This document shows, piece after piece, positions 32,898 through 41,951 of a stretch of 64,000 bases of DNA. The translations under genes and the position numbers were made by a program. Each line of letters begins with the position of its first letter. Within the stretch, counting starts at the first letter, position 1. The notes below the pieces were generated by a model, which made no database searches, had not been told where the DNA came from, and worked only from the letters and a program-made list of their open reading frames with translations. The stretch comes from Bacillota bacterium (lineage in GTDB: Bacteria; Bacillota; Clostridia; Acetivibrionales; DSM-1351): assembly GCA_023398105.1 (NCBI GenBank), contig JAEWST010000097.1, positions 1 through 64,000 on the forward strand. Direction: 5' to 3'.

Positions 32898-32922
32898 ATA
32901 TAATGAACATTGTTCATTATAT
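32898..32922. promoter_or_regulatory. Palindromic operator, probable TetR site
   Basis: ATATAATGAACA, one central T, and TGTTCATTATAT form a perfect 12-bp dyad, typical in size for TetR-family operators. It lies about 150 bases before the TetR gene, overlapping an AT-rich promoter-like stretch, and would also control the efflux gene downstream. Confidence 0.7.
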
Positions 32923-33026
32923 AAATAATACCTCTGTAAAACAAAGATGTACCACAAGTGGTTTTTGTCAGTGAGGAAATCAACAATAAACATGATGCTT
33001 AAGCCCAATAAAGTAGAGCGTCGACA

Positions 33027-33069
33027 CCAAAGTCTTTACTATATTTTGAGCCTAAGTTGGGAGTGGAGG
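33027..33069 (+). repeat. SD-bearing leader repeat before TetR gene
   Basis: CCAAAGTCTTTACTATATTTTG, then AGCCTAAGTTGGGAGTGGAGG, ends five bases before ATG 33075. It matches the leader of the acyl-CoA ligase gene on the other strand. Confidence 0.7.
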
Positions 33070-33074
33070 TTAGT

Positions 33075-33644
33075 ATGCCAAAAAACCTAAACAACGTAAA
33101 GGAAGATATTTTATTAGTTACTCGTCAATTACTTAAAGAAACAGGTTATTCGAACTTAAGTATTAGAAATATTGCTGCGAAATGCGGTGTTGCATCAGGT
33201 ACTGTTTATAATTACTACAAATCAAAAAACGAAATTATTGCCGAAATACTTAATAACGAATGGAGTCTGATGCTACGCAGGATTGATCAACAAACAAAAT
33301 CAGCTCTTAAGGCAATTGATAAGCTTGAGATTATGTTTAATGAAATCAACTATTTTATGACCAATGTTCATGGATTTTGTTTTGATACTTATCCTATTGG
33401 TAGCGATACCAATATGAGCGTATGTACAATAAAAGAAAAAAAGCAGCTTCTAAGAAATCAGCTTTCAGAAAAAATATATTCTTTTATTGACGTAAAACAA
33501 ACAGATATTAATACAATAAAGAACATTTGCCATACTATTTCAGTTGTCTTAATAGCATATTCTAATGACAATATTGATTTTCGTATATTAAAGCCTTCAC
33601 TTTCCGCTTTAATATACGAAATAGAAAAGTTGAGTAATTTATAG
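33075..33644 (+). CDS. TetR/AcrR-family regulator
   Basis: This 189-residue regulator has an N-terminal helix-turn-helix: LKETGYSNLSIRNIAAKCGV, ASGTVYNYYKSKNEIIAEIL. The C-terminal 130 residues form the ligand-binding/dimer part and are not family-specific. ATG 33075 is chosen from the GGAGG six bases before it. The efflux-type gene downstream on the same strand is the expected target, and the palindrome at 32898 the expected site, so autoregulation is likely. The ligand is unknown. Confidence 0.92.
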   Translation: MPKNLNNVKEDILLVTRQLLKETGYSNLSIRNIAAKCGVASGTVYNYYKSKNEIIAEILNNEWSLMLRRIDQQTKSALKAIDKLEIMFNEINYFMTNVHGFCFDTYPIGSDTNMSVCTIKEKKQLLRNQLSEKIYSFIDVKQTDINTIKNICHTISVVLIAYSNDNIDFRILKPSLSALIYEIEKLSNL

Positions 33645-33673
33645 AAGTGGGGGACATTTTCTTGCCTCGTTAT
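33640..33673. repeat. Right end of TATAACG...CGTTATA family
   Basis: tatagaagtgggggacattt and tcttgcctcgttata match 46301-46335. It overlaps the TetR stop codon. Confidence 0.7.
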
Positions 33674-33721
33674 AAGTACGGCAATAAGAAAACTTATAGG
33701 TTTTTTAAAAATATATTTTGG

Positions 33722-33737
33722 GGAGGTGTCAAATCCA
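33722..33737 (+). promoter_or_regulatory. Shared leader motif GGAGGTGTCAAATCCA before efflux gene
   Basis: GGAGGTGTCAAATCCA occurs here and at 36893-36908, each preceded by an AAAAATA-rich stretch. It looks like a ribosome site, but the ATG it would serve (33741) is followed at once by TAG, giving a start-stop codon pair. The GTCAAA can pair with TTTGAC at 33747, which can alternatively pair with GTCAAA at 33761. Confidence 0.45.
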
Positions 33738-33773
33738 CACATGTAGTTTGACGTATTTTTGTCAAATACAGAT

Positions 33774-36206
33774 ATGGATATTTTTATGGAAGAAAATATT
33801 AAAAACAAAAAATCTGGTTTAGGCATGATAATGTTTTTATACATGCTTGGAATTTTTATGGGTGCTATTGATACAGGTATCGTAACACCCGCAAGAACAG
33901 TTATACAGTCTGGTCTAGGTGTTAATGACAAACTTGGCATATGGATGATTACTATTTTTACATTAGCGTATGCTGCATCTATTCCTATTTCTGGTAAAAT
34001 TGCTGATAGAATTGGAAGAAAGCATGTTTATATCGTTTGTATTACTTTGTTTGGTGCAGGCTCTTTAATATGCGGTCTTTCTTCAAGCTTTAGTAGTTTC
34101 CCTATGTTGTTAACTGGTCGTGTTATTCAGGCCATCGGTGGCGGTGGAATTATGCCAATCGCTAATGCCGAGTTTGGAACTTCATTTCCAGAGGAAAAGC
34201 GTGGTATGGCTCTCGGACTTCTAGGTGGCGTTTATGGTTTAGCTAATATAATGGGTTCTTCTCTAGGTAGTGCTATTCTTGATATCTTTGGTATAGAAAA
34301 CTGGCAATTTTTATTTTATATTAATCTTCCAATTAGTGTAGTAATTATTGTTTTTGGAATTAAATTTTTGCCTGTTAATAAATCTACAGATAAACTAAAG
34401 AAGATTGATATTTGGGGTACATTTGTTATTCTAATTATGATTCTTTCAGTAATGTATGGCTTGAAGAACATAGATTTCTTTAATTTTAGCGAATCATTTT
34501 CGAGTACATCTGTATATCCTTTTTTAATTTTATTTGTATTGCTTTTACCTGTTTTTATATTTATTGAAAAAAGAGCAGTTGACCCAATACTAAATCTTTC
34601 CTACTTTACAACACCAAAGATACTAATTACTTTGATTGTAGGCTTTCTTGTCGGAGTATGTATGATGGGAATGATATTTGTTCCTCAATTTTCAGAAAAT
34701 TCTTTAAGAATTGCTACTGGTAAAGGCGGATATTTTGTTACTATACTCGGAGTGTTTACAGCCATAGGAGCTCCAATGAGCGGCAAACTTGTAGATAAAC
34801 ATGGTGCAAAGATTGTTTTATTAGGGGGCTTTTCTGTATCCTTAATAGGCTCTGTTTTCCTTGCTTTTGTTGCTGTTCCGATGAGTAACTTGTTGACTGT
34901 TATTGTCAGTCTTGCATTGATTGGTACTGGTTTAGGCTTTGTTATGGGCTCACCGCTGAATTATATGATGCTTGGTAACACTAAAAAAGAGGAAGCCAAC
35001 TCTGCACTTGCAACTCTTTCTCTTGTTAGATCAATAGGAACAGTTATCGCTCCATCAATTATGATTGGTTTCCTTGCTCAGGCTGGACTTGTTGCTCAGG
35101 ATAACCTAATGAACATGCTTCCTAAGCCGACAGCACCAGAAATAAAACAGGCTGTAGAGCTTAATGAGACAGTTAATAAAATGAAAAGCGACCCTAATAC
35201 GGGAAAAATGCTAGAAGGCGTTGATATTCCAGACCTAAGTAAAATGGGTGATATGAATTTTGATATGAGTAGCAGTGGTTCTCTTCCTGACGAGTTAGTG
35301 AAATCAATGCAATCTGCCGATGTAACAAATATTGTTGATAAGTCAAAAGAAATTGCAACATACATGATGGATAAAACTCTCCCTACTGCTATGAGTAAAG
35401 CTCAAGAAGGCGTTCAGAAGGGTATAGATGCAATGAGTCCTGGTATTAGTGGTATAGATACTGGAATCTCTCAACTGAAAGAAGGTATTTCAGGCATGGA
35501 CACAGGTATAACTGAAATGTCTAAGCCAATAAACGGTTTAACTCAAGCTCTTGATGGTATGAAAAAAGGAATTAGCCAGCAAGAAGCACTTATTAAGCAA
35601 TTTACAAATGTATACAATCAGCTAACATCAAAAACTGCAAAAGTGCCTAGCGGTGCAACTATGCCAAGCGGTTCTACCATGCCAAGCGGTACTACCATGC
35701 CAAGCGGTACTGGGATGCCTAGCAGTGCTACCATGCCAAGTGGTGCTGGGATGCCAAATTCAACAGATATGCAAAAATATATGAAGGATCCAAACCTTCT
35801 AAAAACTGAAATAAACAAATTAACTGCTGCTAAGAATACTCTTAAAGCAGAGTATAACAAAACATTAGCCCAAAAAGAGGCTCTTGAAATGCAGATTGAG
35901 ACTACTAAGCAAAAGCAGCAAGCAATGAAAAATAGCATATCCTCAATGGAACAGCAAAAAGTTAGTTTTAATGAAACTCTTACTAAGATGAAAGATTTAA
36001 AAGACAAGTATATACCTCAATCTTTTGAGCAATCTAAAACAGATTATTTTAAAGCTATAGAGGATATGAAACCTCAAATAGAGGATTCTTTCCAATCCAC
36101 TTTGGGAAATGGTTTTAAACAAATGTATATTACAGTATCAATATTTAGTATTATTTCTATTTTGTTTTTAGTATTTTACCGTGACCCAAAAAAGAGTTTA
36201 GAGTAA
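33774..36206 (+). CDS. DHA2-type MFS efflux protein with large outer coiled-coil insertion
   Basis: This 810-residue protein begins as a 14-helix drug:H+ antiporter: GIFMGAIDTGIVTPA, LAYAASIPISGKIADRIGRK (MFS motif A), GRVIQAIGGGGIMP and GVYGLANIMGSSLG (motif C-like). After helix 13 (near residue 430) about 320 residues are inserted before the last helix (ITVSIFSIISILFLVFY). The insertion has GIDTGISQLKEGISGMD-type heptads, six PSGxTM repeats and a long coiled coil (TEINKLTAAKNTLK, EALEMQIETTKQKQQ). It should lie outside the cell. The start is uncertain; ATG 33774 or 33786, neither with a good ribosome site. TetR control is likely. Confidence 0.85.
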   Translation: MDIFMEENIKNKKSGLGMIMFLYMLGIFMGAIDTGIVTPARTVIQSGLGVNDKLGIWMITIFTLAYAASIPISGKIADRIGRKHVYIVCITLFGAGSLICGLSSSFSSFPMLLTGRVIQAIGGGGIMPIANAEFGTSFPEEKRGMALGLLGGVYGLANIMGSSLGSAILDIFGIENWQFLFYINLPISVVIIVFGIKFLPVNKSTDKLKKIDIWGTFVILIMILSVMYGLKNIDFFNFSESFSSTSVYPFLILFVLLLPVFIFIEKRAVDPILNLSYFTTPKILITLIVGFLVGVCMMGMIFVPQFSENSLRIATGKGGYFVTILGVFTAIGAPMSGKLVDKHGAKIVLLGGFSVSLIGSVFLAFVAVPMSNLLTVIVSLALIGTGLGFVMGSPLNYMMLGNTKKEEANSALATLSLVRSIGTVIAPSIMIGFLAQAGLVAQDNLMNMLPKPTAPEIKQAVELNETVNKMKSDPNTGKMLEGVDIPDLSKMGDMNFDMSSSGSLPDELVKSMQSADVTNIVDKSKEIATYMMDKTLPTAMSKAQEGVQKGIDAMSPGISGIDTGISQLKEGISGMDTGITEMSKPINGLTQALDGMKKGISQQEALIKQFTNVYNQLTSKTAKVPSGATMPSGSTMPSGTTMPSGTGMPSSATMPSGAGMPNSTDMQKYMKDPNLLKTEINKLTAAKNTLKAEYNKTLAQKEALEMQIETTKQKQQAMKNSISSMEQQKVSFNETLTKMKDLKDKYIPQSFEQSKTDYFKAIEDMKPQIEDSFQSTLGNGFKQMYITVSIFSIISILFLVFYRDPKKSLE
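35646..35753 (+). repeat. 18-bp tandem repeat in efflux gene (six units)
   Basis: Six units of the pattern CCAAGCGGTACTACCATG encode PSG(A/S/T)(T/G)M repeats within the insertion of the efflux protein. Units differ by a few bases. Copy number could vary between strains. Confidence 0.9.
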
Positions 36207-36226
36207 AGTCAACTACTATCTGCTAT

Positions 36227-36272
36227 CTAGCTCGAAAAAGCATCGTGTTCGTACAAAGTTTTTTCGAGCTAG
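36227..36272. repeat. agctcgaaaa-type hairpin repeat, copy 3
   Basis: CTAGCTCGAAAAA and TTTTTTCGAGCTAG form a 13-bp stem around gcatcgtgttcgtacaaag. It lies 20 bases after the efflux gene and could act as its terminator. Confidence 0.8.
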
Positions 36273-36279
36273 TTTAAGT

Positions 36280-36614
36280 GGCTGTTGCAAAACAAGAAAA
36301 CTATATATCTACGAGTTAACTGCTTAAATAGTGCTCTCGTACAGTATATATCTATGGATTGTCCCAAATTTGATGCTGAAATATTTGCTGCTCTTAAAAA
36401 CAAGCACTTCCGCCAACCTATAACACAAGTCATCCAGTCTCGGGGTTATACTCACAGCTAAGTCCTGTCGCCGTGTCTGCTACAAAAATTTGTTCTTCAC
36501 CTACTATTTCTAGCATCTATTTCTAATCTAGCTTCTCCATTGATATTTACCATACTCGCATACTATTTAAGCAATAAGTCATCGGTATACAGAAATTGTT
36601 GTTTTGCAACAGCC
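36280..36614. mobile_element. Non-autonomous element with GGCTGTTGCAAAAC ends, 335 bp
   Basis: GGCTGTTGCAAAACAA and GTTTTGCAACAGCC are inverted ends of a type common in insertion sequences. No transposase frame is intact; one stretch (about 36370-36465) stays open for about 30 codons. A 74-bp element with related ends is at 61488-61561. Confidence 0.65.
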
Positions 36615-36892
36615 CCTTATTTTATTACACTAATTTTTATTTGTAAATTTGAATAAAACTTCGAAATTTGAGGTATTGAGCAAAACCAATCATTACTAAT
36701 TTCTGATAATTATTTTGGCAATAAACCATTGATAATTCTCACGTACCGATAGACTTTTTATATATAAAAGCTGTAACACTAATAGTTTATTATTTCATAT
36801 ACTTTAAATATTTTCTTGACATAATACCATTTCCTTTCTCAAATAATATGAGTTGAGGTTACAAGTGTGAAATGTATTAAAAATACTAAATT

Positions 36893-36908
36893 GGAGGTGT
36901 CAAATCCA
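36893..36908 (+). promoter_or_regulatory. Shared leader motif GGAGGTGTCAAATCCA before CAP gene
   Basis: Identical 16 bases occur before the efflux gene at 33722. No start codon in frame with the CAP gene is placed correctly after it, so it is not simply that gene's ribosome site. Confidence 0.45.
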
Positions 36909-36959
36909 TTGAATTAATTTCATGCCATTTTGTGTGGAATTTAGGAAATGGATATAATT

Positions 36960-37571
36960 ATGAAAAAGAAAATATTATTAGTGCTGATTATTCTTAGTTT
37001 GTGCATGGTAGAGGTTGCTGCTCAGACAACCTATACTGTAAAAGCTGGTGATAGCATATGGAAAATTGCCGTAAAGTACGAAACAGGTGTTAGTGAGATT
37101 TTAGCCAAGAATCCTCAAGTTAAAAATCCCAGTTTAATTTATCCTGGTCAAAAGCTTACAATTCCAGATCAAAGCAGTGTTAAAGCTCTAGAAGCTGAAG
37201 TAGTCAGATTGGTTAATATTGAAAGGTCTAAGAAAGGTCTGCAAGCTTTAAAAGCGGATTGGGAAATTTCAAGGGTAGCTAGGTATAAATCCCAAGATAT
37301 GATTAATAAGAATTACTTTTCCCATACCTCTCCAACATACGGTTCGCCATTTAAAATGCTTGAGACTTTTGGAATCAGATTTTCTTCAGCTGGTGAAAAT
37401 ATTGCCTATGGTCAGCAAACTCCAGCCGCAGTTATGAAGAGCTGGATGAACTCATCAGGCCACAGAGCAAATATCTTGAGTCCCTCTTACACCCATATTG
37501 GTGTTGGACTTGCTAAAAAAAGCAATGGAGTATATTACTGGACACAAATGTTTACAAAACCTTTGAAGTAA
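36960..37571 (+). CDS. Secreted LysM-CAP protein
   Basis: This 203-residue protein has a signal peptide (MKKKILLVLIILSLCMVEVAA), one LysM domain (about 22-68: YTVKAGDSIWKIAVKYETG, YPGQKLTIP) that binds peptidoglycan, and a C-terminal CAP/SCP-like domain with VNIERSKKGLQAL, SHTSPTYGSPF, GENIAYG and SGHRANILSP. It matches the YkwD family of Gram-positive wall proteins. The start is ATG 36960 or an in-frame ATG 12 bases earlier. Likely function is in the wall or spore coat; catalytic activity is not established for this family. Confidence 0.88.
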   Translation: MKKKILLVLIILSLCMVEVAAQTTYTVKAGDSIWKIAVKYETGVSEILAKNPQVKNPSLIYPGQKLTIPDQSSVKALEAEVVRLVNIERSKKGLQALKADWEISRVARYKSQDMINKNYFSHTSPTYGSPFKMLETFGIRFSSAGENIAYGQQTPAAVMKSWMNSSGHRANILSPSYTHIGVGLAKKSNGVYYWTQMFTKPLK

Positions 37572-37591
37572 ACAAATAACCTAACTCAATA

Positions 37592-37641
37592 AAATAGTAG
37601 CTAATGTCTATATAAAAGTAGATGTTGGTTACTATTTTTTT
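37592..37641 (+). terminator. Terminator of LysM-CAP gene
   Basis: AATAGTAGCTAATGTCTA pairs imperfectly with TAGATGTTGGTTACTATT and is followed by TTTTTT. Confidence 0.7.
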
Positions 37642-37865
37642 ATTTTCATAAATTTTTCAACTTACCTTTACTGTCTCAACCTATAATACTAAAATGCATT
37701 AAGTTGCACCAAGTATGTTTTATAGTTGATATATTCGCTGAATTTATTAACACATTTTTCTATTGGTTGACATAATATGTTGGTGTATGTTATTATTCTA
37801 CTATACTTTCTAGGGCTAATACCTTTTTTCACAAAACCAGATAATCTACTTATTCATACTCCTAT

Positions 37866-37950
37866 ACTAATTCAAGCAACTATTTCGGCAACAAACCATT
37901 GATAAATCTCCTGCACCCATAGATTTTCTAGGGGTGAAAGTTGAGTTATT
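37866..37950. repeat. Right half of CTCAACTTTC-family element
   Basis: actaattcaagcaactattt, cggcaacaaaccattgataa and gtgaaagttgagtta match the right part of the element at 21044-21317. Confidence 0.65.
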
Positions 37951-38179
37951 TTATTATTATTCACTCAACTTTTGTAGTTCAAAATTTTAGGTGTTTATTT
38001 TAAAATCAAGTCTCGCAATTTTTAGACGTGTAACTAAATGATATATAGACATGAACCATTAGAAATCACTTGCTAGTGTTTGTCTAAGATGAGAGATATT
38101 TTAGGTAAAAAAAGACCATTTTATGCTTTTCAAATGTTTTATGTAAACTTATTATTTCTGTTTAGCAAGGAGGTTTTCT

Positions 38180-40357
38180 ATGATTAAAAATAATATTCTT
38201 CGCATAACTACAGCTACTGTGCTATTGTTAGCAATAACTATATTATCAATGCCTGTAAATGTTTTTGCAGCAGCATGGGACCCATATTCACAATATATAC
38301 CTAGCTCTACTCCTATTACAAAAAGTCATCTTCGTGCTGTATGGATTAGTACAGTTATAAACTTAGATTGGCCTTCTGCACAAACTAAGGCTATTGTTAA
38401 TGATTCACAGCGAATTCAAAAGACTAAAGAAGAACTCATTAAACTTTTAGATAAAGCTGTTGATAATAATATGAATGCTGTTTTTTTACAGGTTCGCTCA
38501 GCCAGCGATGCCATTTATAACTCAAAGCTTGTGCCTTGGTCAAGCTATTTGACAGGTACTCTTGGCAAAAACCCTGGCTTTGATCCGCTTCAATTTGCAA
38601 TAGATGAAGCACACAAAAGGAATCTTGAATTACATGCATGGTTTAATCCATATCGTGTTTCAATGAATACCAGTGCCAGCACCATTGCTTCTCTAAACGT
38701 AGCTAAAAGCGTTTATAAAGAGCATCCTGAATGGATTAAAGTTGCAAACAACAGATTTGTCGTAGACCCCGGTATTCCCGAAGCAAGAAAATGGGTAGAG
38801 GATTGTGTCATGGAGGTTGTAAATAATTATGACATTGATGGTGTTCACTTTGACGATTACTTTTATTATGAAGCTGTAACAAACGAAATGGGCGATTATG
38901 CAACATATCAAAAATATAATAATGGGCAATTCTCTAACAAGGCTGATTGGAGAAGAAATAACACCTATCTCTTGATTAAAGAACTGTCAGCAAAAATTTC
39001 TTCTGCAAAGAGCTGGGTAAAATTTGGTGTCAGCCCTTCAGCTATATGGAGAAATAAGAAAGATGACTCTGCAGGTTCAAATACAACCTCCTCATATACA
39101 AACTATGATAAATGCTATGCAGATACAAAGAAGTGGGTTGACGAGGAACTAATTGACTATATAAATCCACAGATATATTTCACTTATGCAAACCCTGCAG
39201 CACCCTATGGTGAGCTTGTTACTTGGTGGGCAAACCTAGTTAAAGGCAAAAATGTACATCTCTATATAGGTCAGGCATTATATAGGATAAATGAAGTAAG
39301 TGCTAATGATAAAGACTTTTCTGTAAATAATGGTGTTCCTGAGCTAACTCGGCAGCTAAAACAGAATACGACAATGCCCCAAGTAAACGGCAGTATTATG
39401 TTTAGAGTAAATTATTTATTCACCAGCGGTACTCAACCCTTTGTAACTGTACTAAAAAATGATTTATGGGCTACTAAAACATTGGTACCCGTAATGCCGT
39501 GGAAGGGCGGAAAAGCTCCTGCTGCTCCTACAAACGGCTCAATCAGTACTGTCTCAAACGGTACAAAAATAACCTGGAAGGATAATGACAGCACTACTTC
39601 CTACTATGCTGTATATAGATTTTTAAATAGTGAGTCAATAAATATAAAATCAGACAGCAGTGCAAAGCATTTGCTTTCAACAGTAAGAAAAACTACCAAT
39701 GTCACTCAGGAATTTATAGATAATTCGAGAAGCTCTCTTAATGGTGCAGTTTACGTTGTTACTGCCTTAGACAGACTTCACAATGAAAGTAGTCTACTAA
39801 AAATAGGCTATTCCTCAAAGTACTTCAAAGACGTTGGGCAAAATGTATCTTGGGCAATTGACCATATAGACAAACTTTATGACAATAACATTGTTTCAGG
39901 TGTGGGCAACGGGTATTATCTGCCTAATAATAACAGCATACGTGGAGACTTTATCCTGATGCTTATGAAAACTTTAAATTTAAAAGCTGAATTCAGTGAC
40001 AATTTTTCTGATGTTCCAGAAAACTCATATTACTACAATGCCGTAGGAGCTGCAAAAGCACTTGGAATTACCAGCGGTACAGGCAATAATAAATTTGAAC
40101 CCAAAAGCAATTTAACAAGACAGGACATGATGGTTCAGGTCTATAAAGCAATGAAAATAGCAGAAATTCCGCTTATTGAAGCAGATGTTTCGGAATTAAG
40201 CAAATTTACCGACAGCTCTCAGATAAGTAATTATGCAAAAGAAGCTATAGCTACACTAGTTAAAAACGGATACATCAGCGGTTCTGGAAACAAGATAAAC
40301 CCAAAGGGCTTAACAACAAGAGCTGAAATAGCAGCTGTGCTGTCAAAGTTAATATAA
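38180..40357 (+). CDS. GH10-like (DUF187/YngK) surface protein with SLH domains
   Basis: This 725-residue protein has a signal peptide ending VNVFAAA, then a GHL10/DUF187 domain (about 45-400) with LRAVWISTVINLDWP, NMNAVFLQVRSASDAIY, ELHAWFNPYRV, YDIDGVHFDDYFYY and FGVSPSAIWRNK. A fibronectin-like region follows (about 450-545, PAAPTNGSISTVSNG). Three S-layer-homology segments close it (about 550-725: SWAIDHIDKLYDNNIVSGVG, NAVGAAKALGITSGTG, AKEAIATLVKNGYISGSG), anchoring it to the wall. Substrate is unknown; related proteins act on glycans. Strong site AAGGAGG before the ATG. Confidence 0.9.
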   Translation: MIKNNILRITTATVLLLAITILSMPVNVFAAAWDPYSQYIPSSTPITKSHLRAVWISTVINLDWPSAQTKAIVNDSQRIQKTKEELIKLLDKAVDNNMNAVFLQVRSASDAIYNSKLVPWSSYLTGTLGKNPGFDPLQFAIDEAHKRNLELHAWFNPYRVSMNTSASTIASLNVAKSVYKEHPEWIKVANNRFVVDPGIPEARKWVEDCVMEVVNNYDIDGVHFDDYFYYEAVTNEMGDYATYQKYNNGQFSNKADWRRNNTYLLIKELSAKISSAKSWVKFGVSPSAIWRNKKDDSAGSNTTSSYTNYDKCYADTKKWVDEELIDYINPQIYFTYANPAAPYGELVTWWANLVKGKNVHLYIGQALYRINEVSANDKDFSVNNGVPELTRQLKQNTTMPQVNGSIMFRVNYLFTSGTQPFVTVLKNDLWATKTLVPVMPWKGGKAPAAPTNGSISTVSNGTKITWKDNDSTTSYYAVYRFLNSESINIKSDSSAKHLLSTVRKTTNVTQEFIDNSRSSLNGAVYVVTALDRLHNESSLLKIGYSSKYFKDVGQNVSWAIDHIDKLYDNNIVSGVGNGYYLPNNNSIRGDFILMLMKTLNLKAEFSDNFSDVPENSYYYNAVGAAKALGITSGTGNNKFEPKSNLTRQDMMVQVYKAMKIAEIPLIEADVSELSKFTDSSQISNYAKEAIATLVKNGYISGSGNKINPKGLTTRAEIAAVLSKLI

Positions 40358-40398
40358 AACACCACTGCTTTGCAGTTTAATATTGTTTGCTGAACGGC

Positions 40399-40436
40399 AT
40401 AAAACCAAGACTATGTATTTCTAACCTTGGTTTTAT
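40399..40436. terminator. Bidirectional terminator between SLH protein and PBP genes
   Basis: ATAAAACCAAG and CTTGGTTTTAT form an 11-bp stem; T- and A-rich flanks serve both strands. It overlaps the PBP stop codon. Confidence 0.7.
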
Positions 40437-41851
40437 TCTTTATACTTTCCAAAGTAATTGCTCATAACCCTAGATGATATTTTTGCTGCGGCAACACCAC
40501 CATAGCCGCCTTCCTCAACAATAACTGCTATTGCAATTTCAGGTTTTTTGTATGGTGCAAAGCCTATAAACCAGCTATGAGGGGTTTTGCTTTCTATGTT
40601 CTGAGCTGTACCGGTTTTCCCACAAACCTGGATTCCTCTCACTTGTGCTCTAGTACCAGTTCCTTTTGAAACTACATCCCTCATGTAGCTTTTAATTTCA
40701 TCAGCATATTGGGGTTTGGTAGTTTCTCCAATGGAGGACATATTTAAGCCCTGAATCATATTTCCGCTATAATCTGTAACCTTGTTTATAAGTGTTGGTC
40801 TCATCATAACTCCATCATTCGCTATAGTCTGAGCTACCAAAGCCATCTGAATAGGTGTCGCCAACACTTCTGCCTGCCCAAATCCACTTTGAGCTAAATT
40901 TCCCTTTTCATTGGATTTATACTTAGGAAATCTGCTGTTATCTATAATTATCCCTTCTGCAGGAATGTCTTTATTAAATCTAAACTTCTCAGCTGTTTTT
41001 ATCAGCTTACCTTCAAGTCTAATACCCAAATCTGCAAAAAATAAATTGCTAGACTTTATCATTGCCTGTCCTAAGTTAATTTTACCCATAGCTTTTCCTT
41101 TATCATTGCTAAGAGTATATCCTCCGCCTAAATCCAGCTTACCAGTATCGTTATAAGATTCTTTTATAACTCCAGCTATATTTTCAAGTGCACTAATTCC
41201 AGTAACAACCTTAAAGGTAGAGCCAGGTGCATAAAGCCCAGAAACTGCTCTATTCAAAAGCGGTCTATGCTCATTTTCATTTAATGACTCCCAAATATCA
41301 CTTAGGTTGTTCGGGTTATAGGACGGTTTTGAAACCATTGCTAATATTTCTCCTGTTTCAACCTTTAGTACAACTACAGAGCCTCTAAAATCTCCCAAAG
41401 CACTATAAGCCGTCTTTTGTAAATCATAGTCTAGTGTGGTATATACGTCATTACCCTTTTTGTCTACTTTCTTAAATCCATTACCTGCCCATGCTAGAAA
41501 TGAAGTAGAAATATTACTGGACAAATGACTATCATACAAATTTTCCAAGCCGGTTATTCCATATCGTTCATCATAGTACCCCAAGATATGTGCTGTAGCA
41601 GCACCACCCTGATATATGCGTTTATATCCATTTCCTACTTTTTTACTTAATGATAATTCTTTACCTGTCCTATCATGTATAGTTCCTCTGACAACCTTAT
41701 TTCTAACATCCCACATTCTTCTGTTATCAGGTCTTGCTACAATATTTGGACCTTTAATCAATGTGAAATATGATAGATAGCCCATCAAAACAATGAATAC
41801 TATTAGAAAAACTACCATGACCCGCTTTATATTAGTGGTTAAATTATTCAT
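40433..41851 (-). CDS. Penicillin-binding protein, transpeptidase (PBP2/PbpA type)
   Basis: This 472-residue protein has one N-terminal membrane helix and the transpeptidase motifs YAPGSTFKVV (SxxK), KSSNLFF (SxN) and CGKTGTAQ (KTG). The non-penicillin-binding part (RGTIHDRTGKELS, AAHILGYYDERYGITGLE) resembles actinobacterial PbpA and short class B PBPs. ATG 41851 is chosen on family length; the ribosome site is weak, so coupling to the upstream gene is possible. It follows FtsW/RodA and FHA genes, a common trio for elongation or sporulation wall synthesis. Confidence 0.92.
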   Translation of the reverse strand: MNNLTTNIKRVMVVFLIVFIVLMGYLSYFTLIKGPNIVARPDNRRMWDVRNKVVRGTIHDRTGKELSLSKKVGNGYKRIYQGGAATAHILGYYDERYGITGLENLYDSHLSSNISTSFLAWAGNGFKKVDKKGNDVYTTLDYDLQKTAYSALGDFRGSVVVLKVETGEILAMVSKPSYNPNNLSDIWESLNENEHRPLLNRAVSGLYAPGSTFKVVTGISALENIAGVIKESYNDTGKLDLGGGYTLSNDKGKAMGKINLGQAMIKSSNLFFADLGIRLEGKLIKTAEKFRFNKDIPAEGIIIDNSRFPKYKSNEKGNLAQSGFGQAEVLATPIQMALVAQTIANDGVMMRPTLINKVTDYSGNMIQGLNMSSIGETTKPQYADEIKSYMRDVVSKGTGTRAQVRGIQVCGKTGTAQNIESKTPHSWFIGFAPYKKPEIAIAVIVEEGGYGGVAAAKISSRVMSNYFGKYKE

Positions 41852-41951
41852 ATTAGTTATATATACCCACCTCGACTTTTTTATTAATATTGCCGTCACA
41901 TTTTATGAACCATGGATGATCTTTCTTCGCACAGTGAAGAACATCAAAATA

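Larger units (their letters stand above)
32353..33026. other. Intergenic region with IS remnant and TetR operator
   Basis: The region holds a decayed transposase fragment (32498-32773), a 25-bp palindrome (32898-32922) and no intact gene. Confidence 0.65.
36207..36947. other. Intergenic repeat cluster
   Basis: No gene. It contains an agctcgaaaa hairpin (36227-36272), the GGCTGTTGCAAAAC element (36280-36614), a degraded stretch of the CTCAACTTTC family (about 36690-36760) and the GGAGGTGTCAAATCCA motif. Confidence 0.65.
37572..38179. other. Intergenic region: terminator and repeat ends
   Basis: No gene. It holds the terminator of the CAP gene (37592-37641), a right half of the CTCAACTTTC family (37866-37950) and a left end starting at 37962. 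Confidence 0.6.

Noticed and set aside
35646..35753. Possible CRISPR-like short repeat array
   Set aside because: The 18-bp units are contiguous, in frame and coding for PSGxTM; there are no spacers.
36370..36465. Transposase fragment in the 335-bp element
   Set aside because: Only about 30 open codons with no recognisable catalytic motif.
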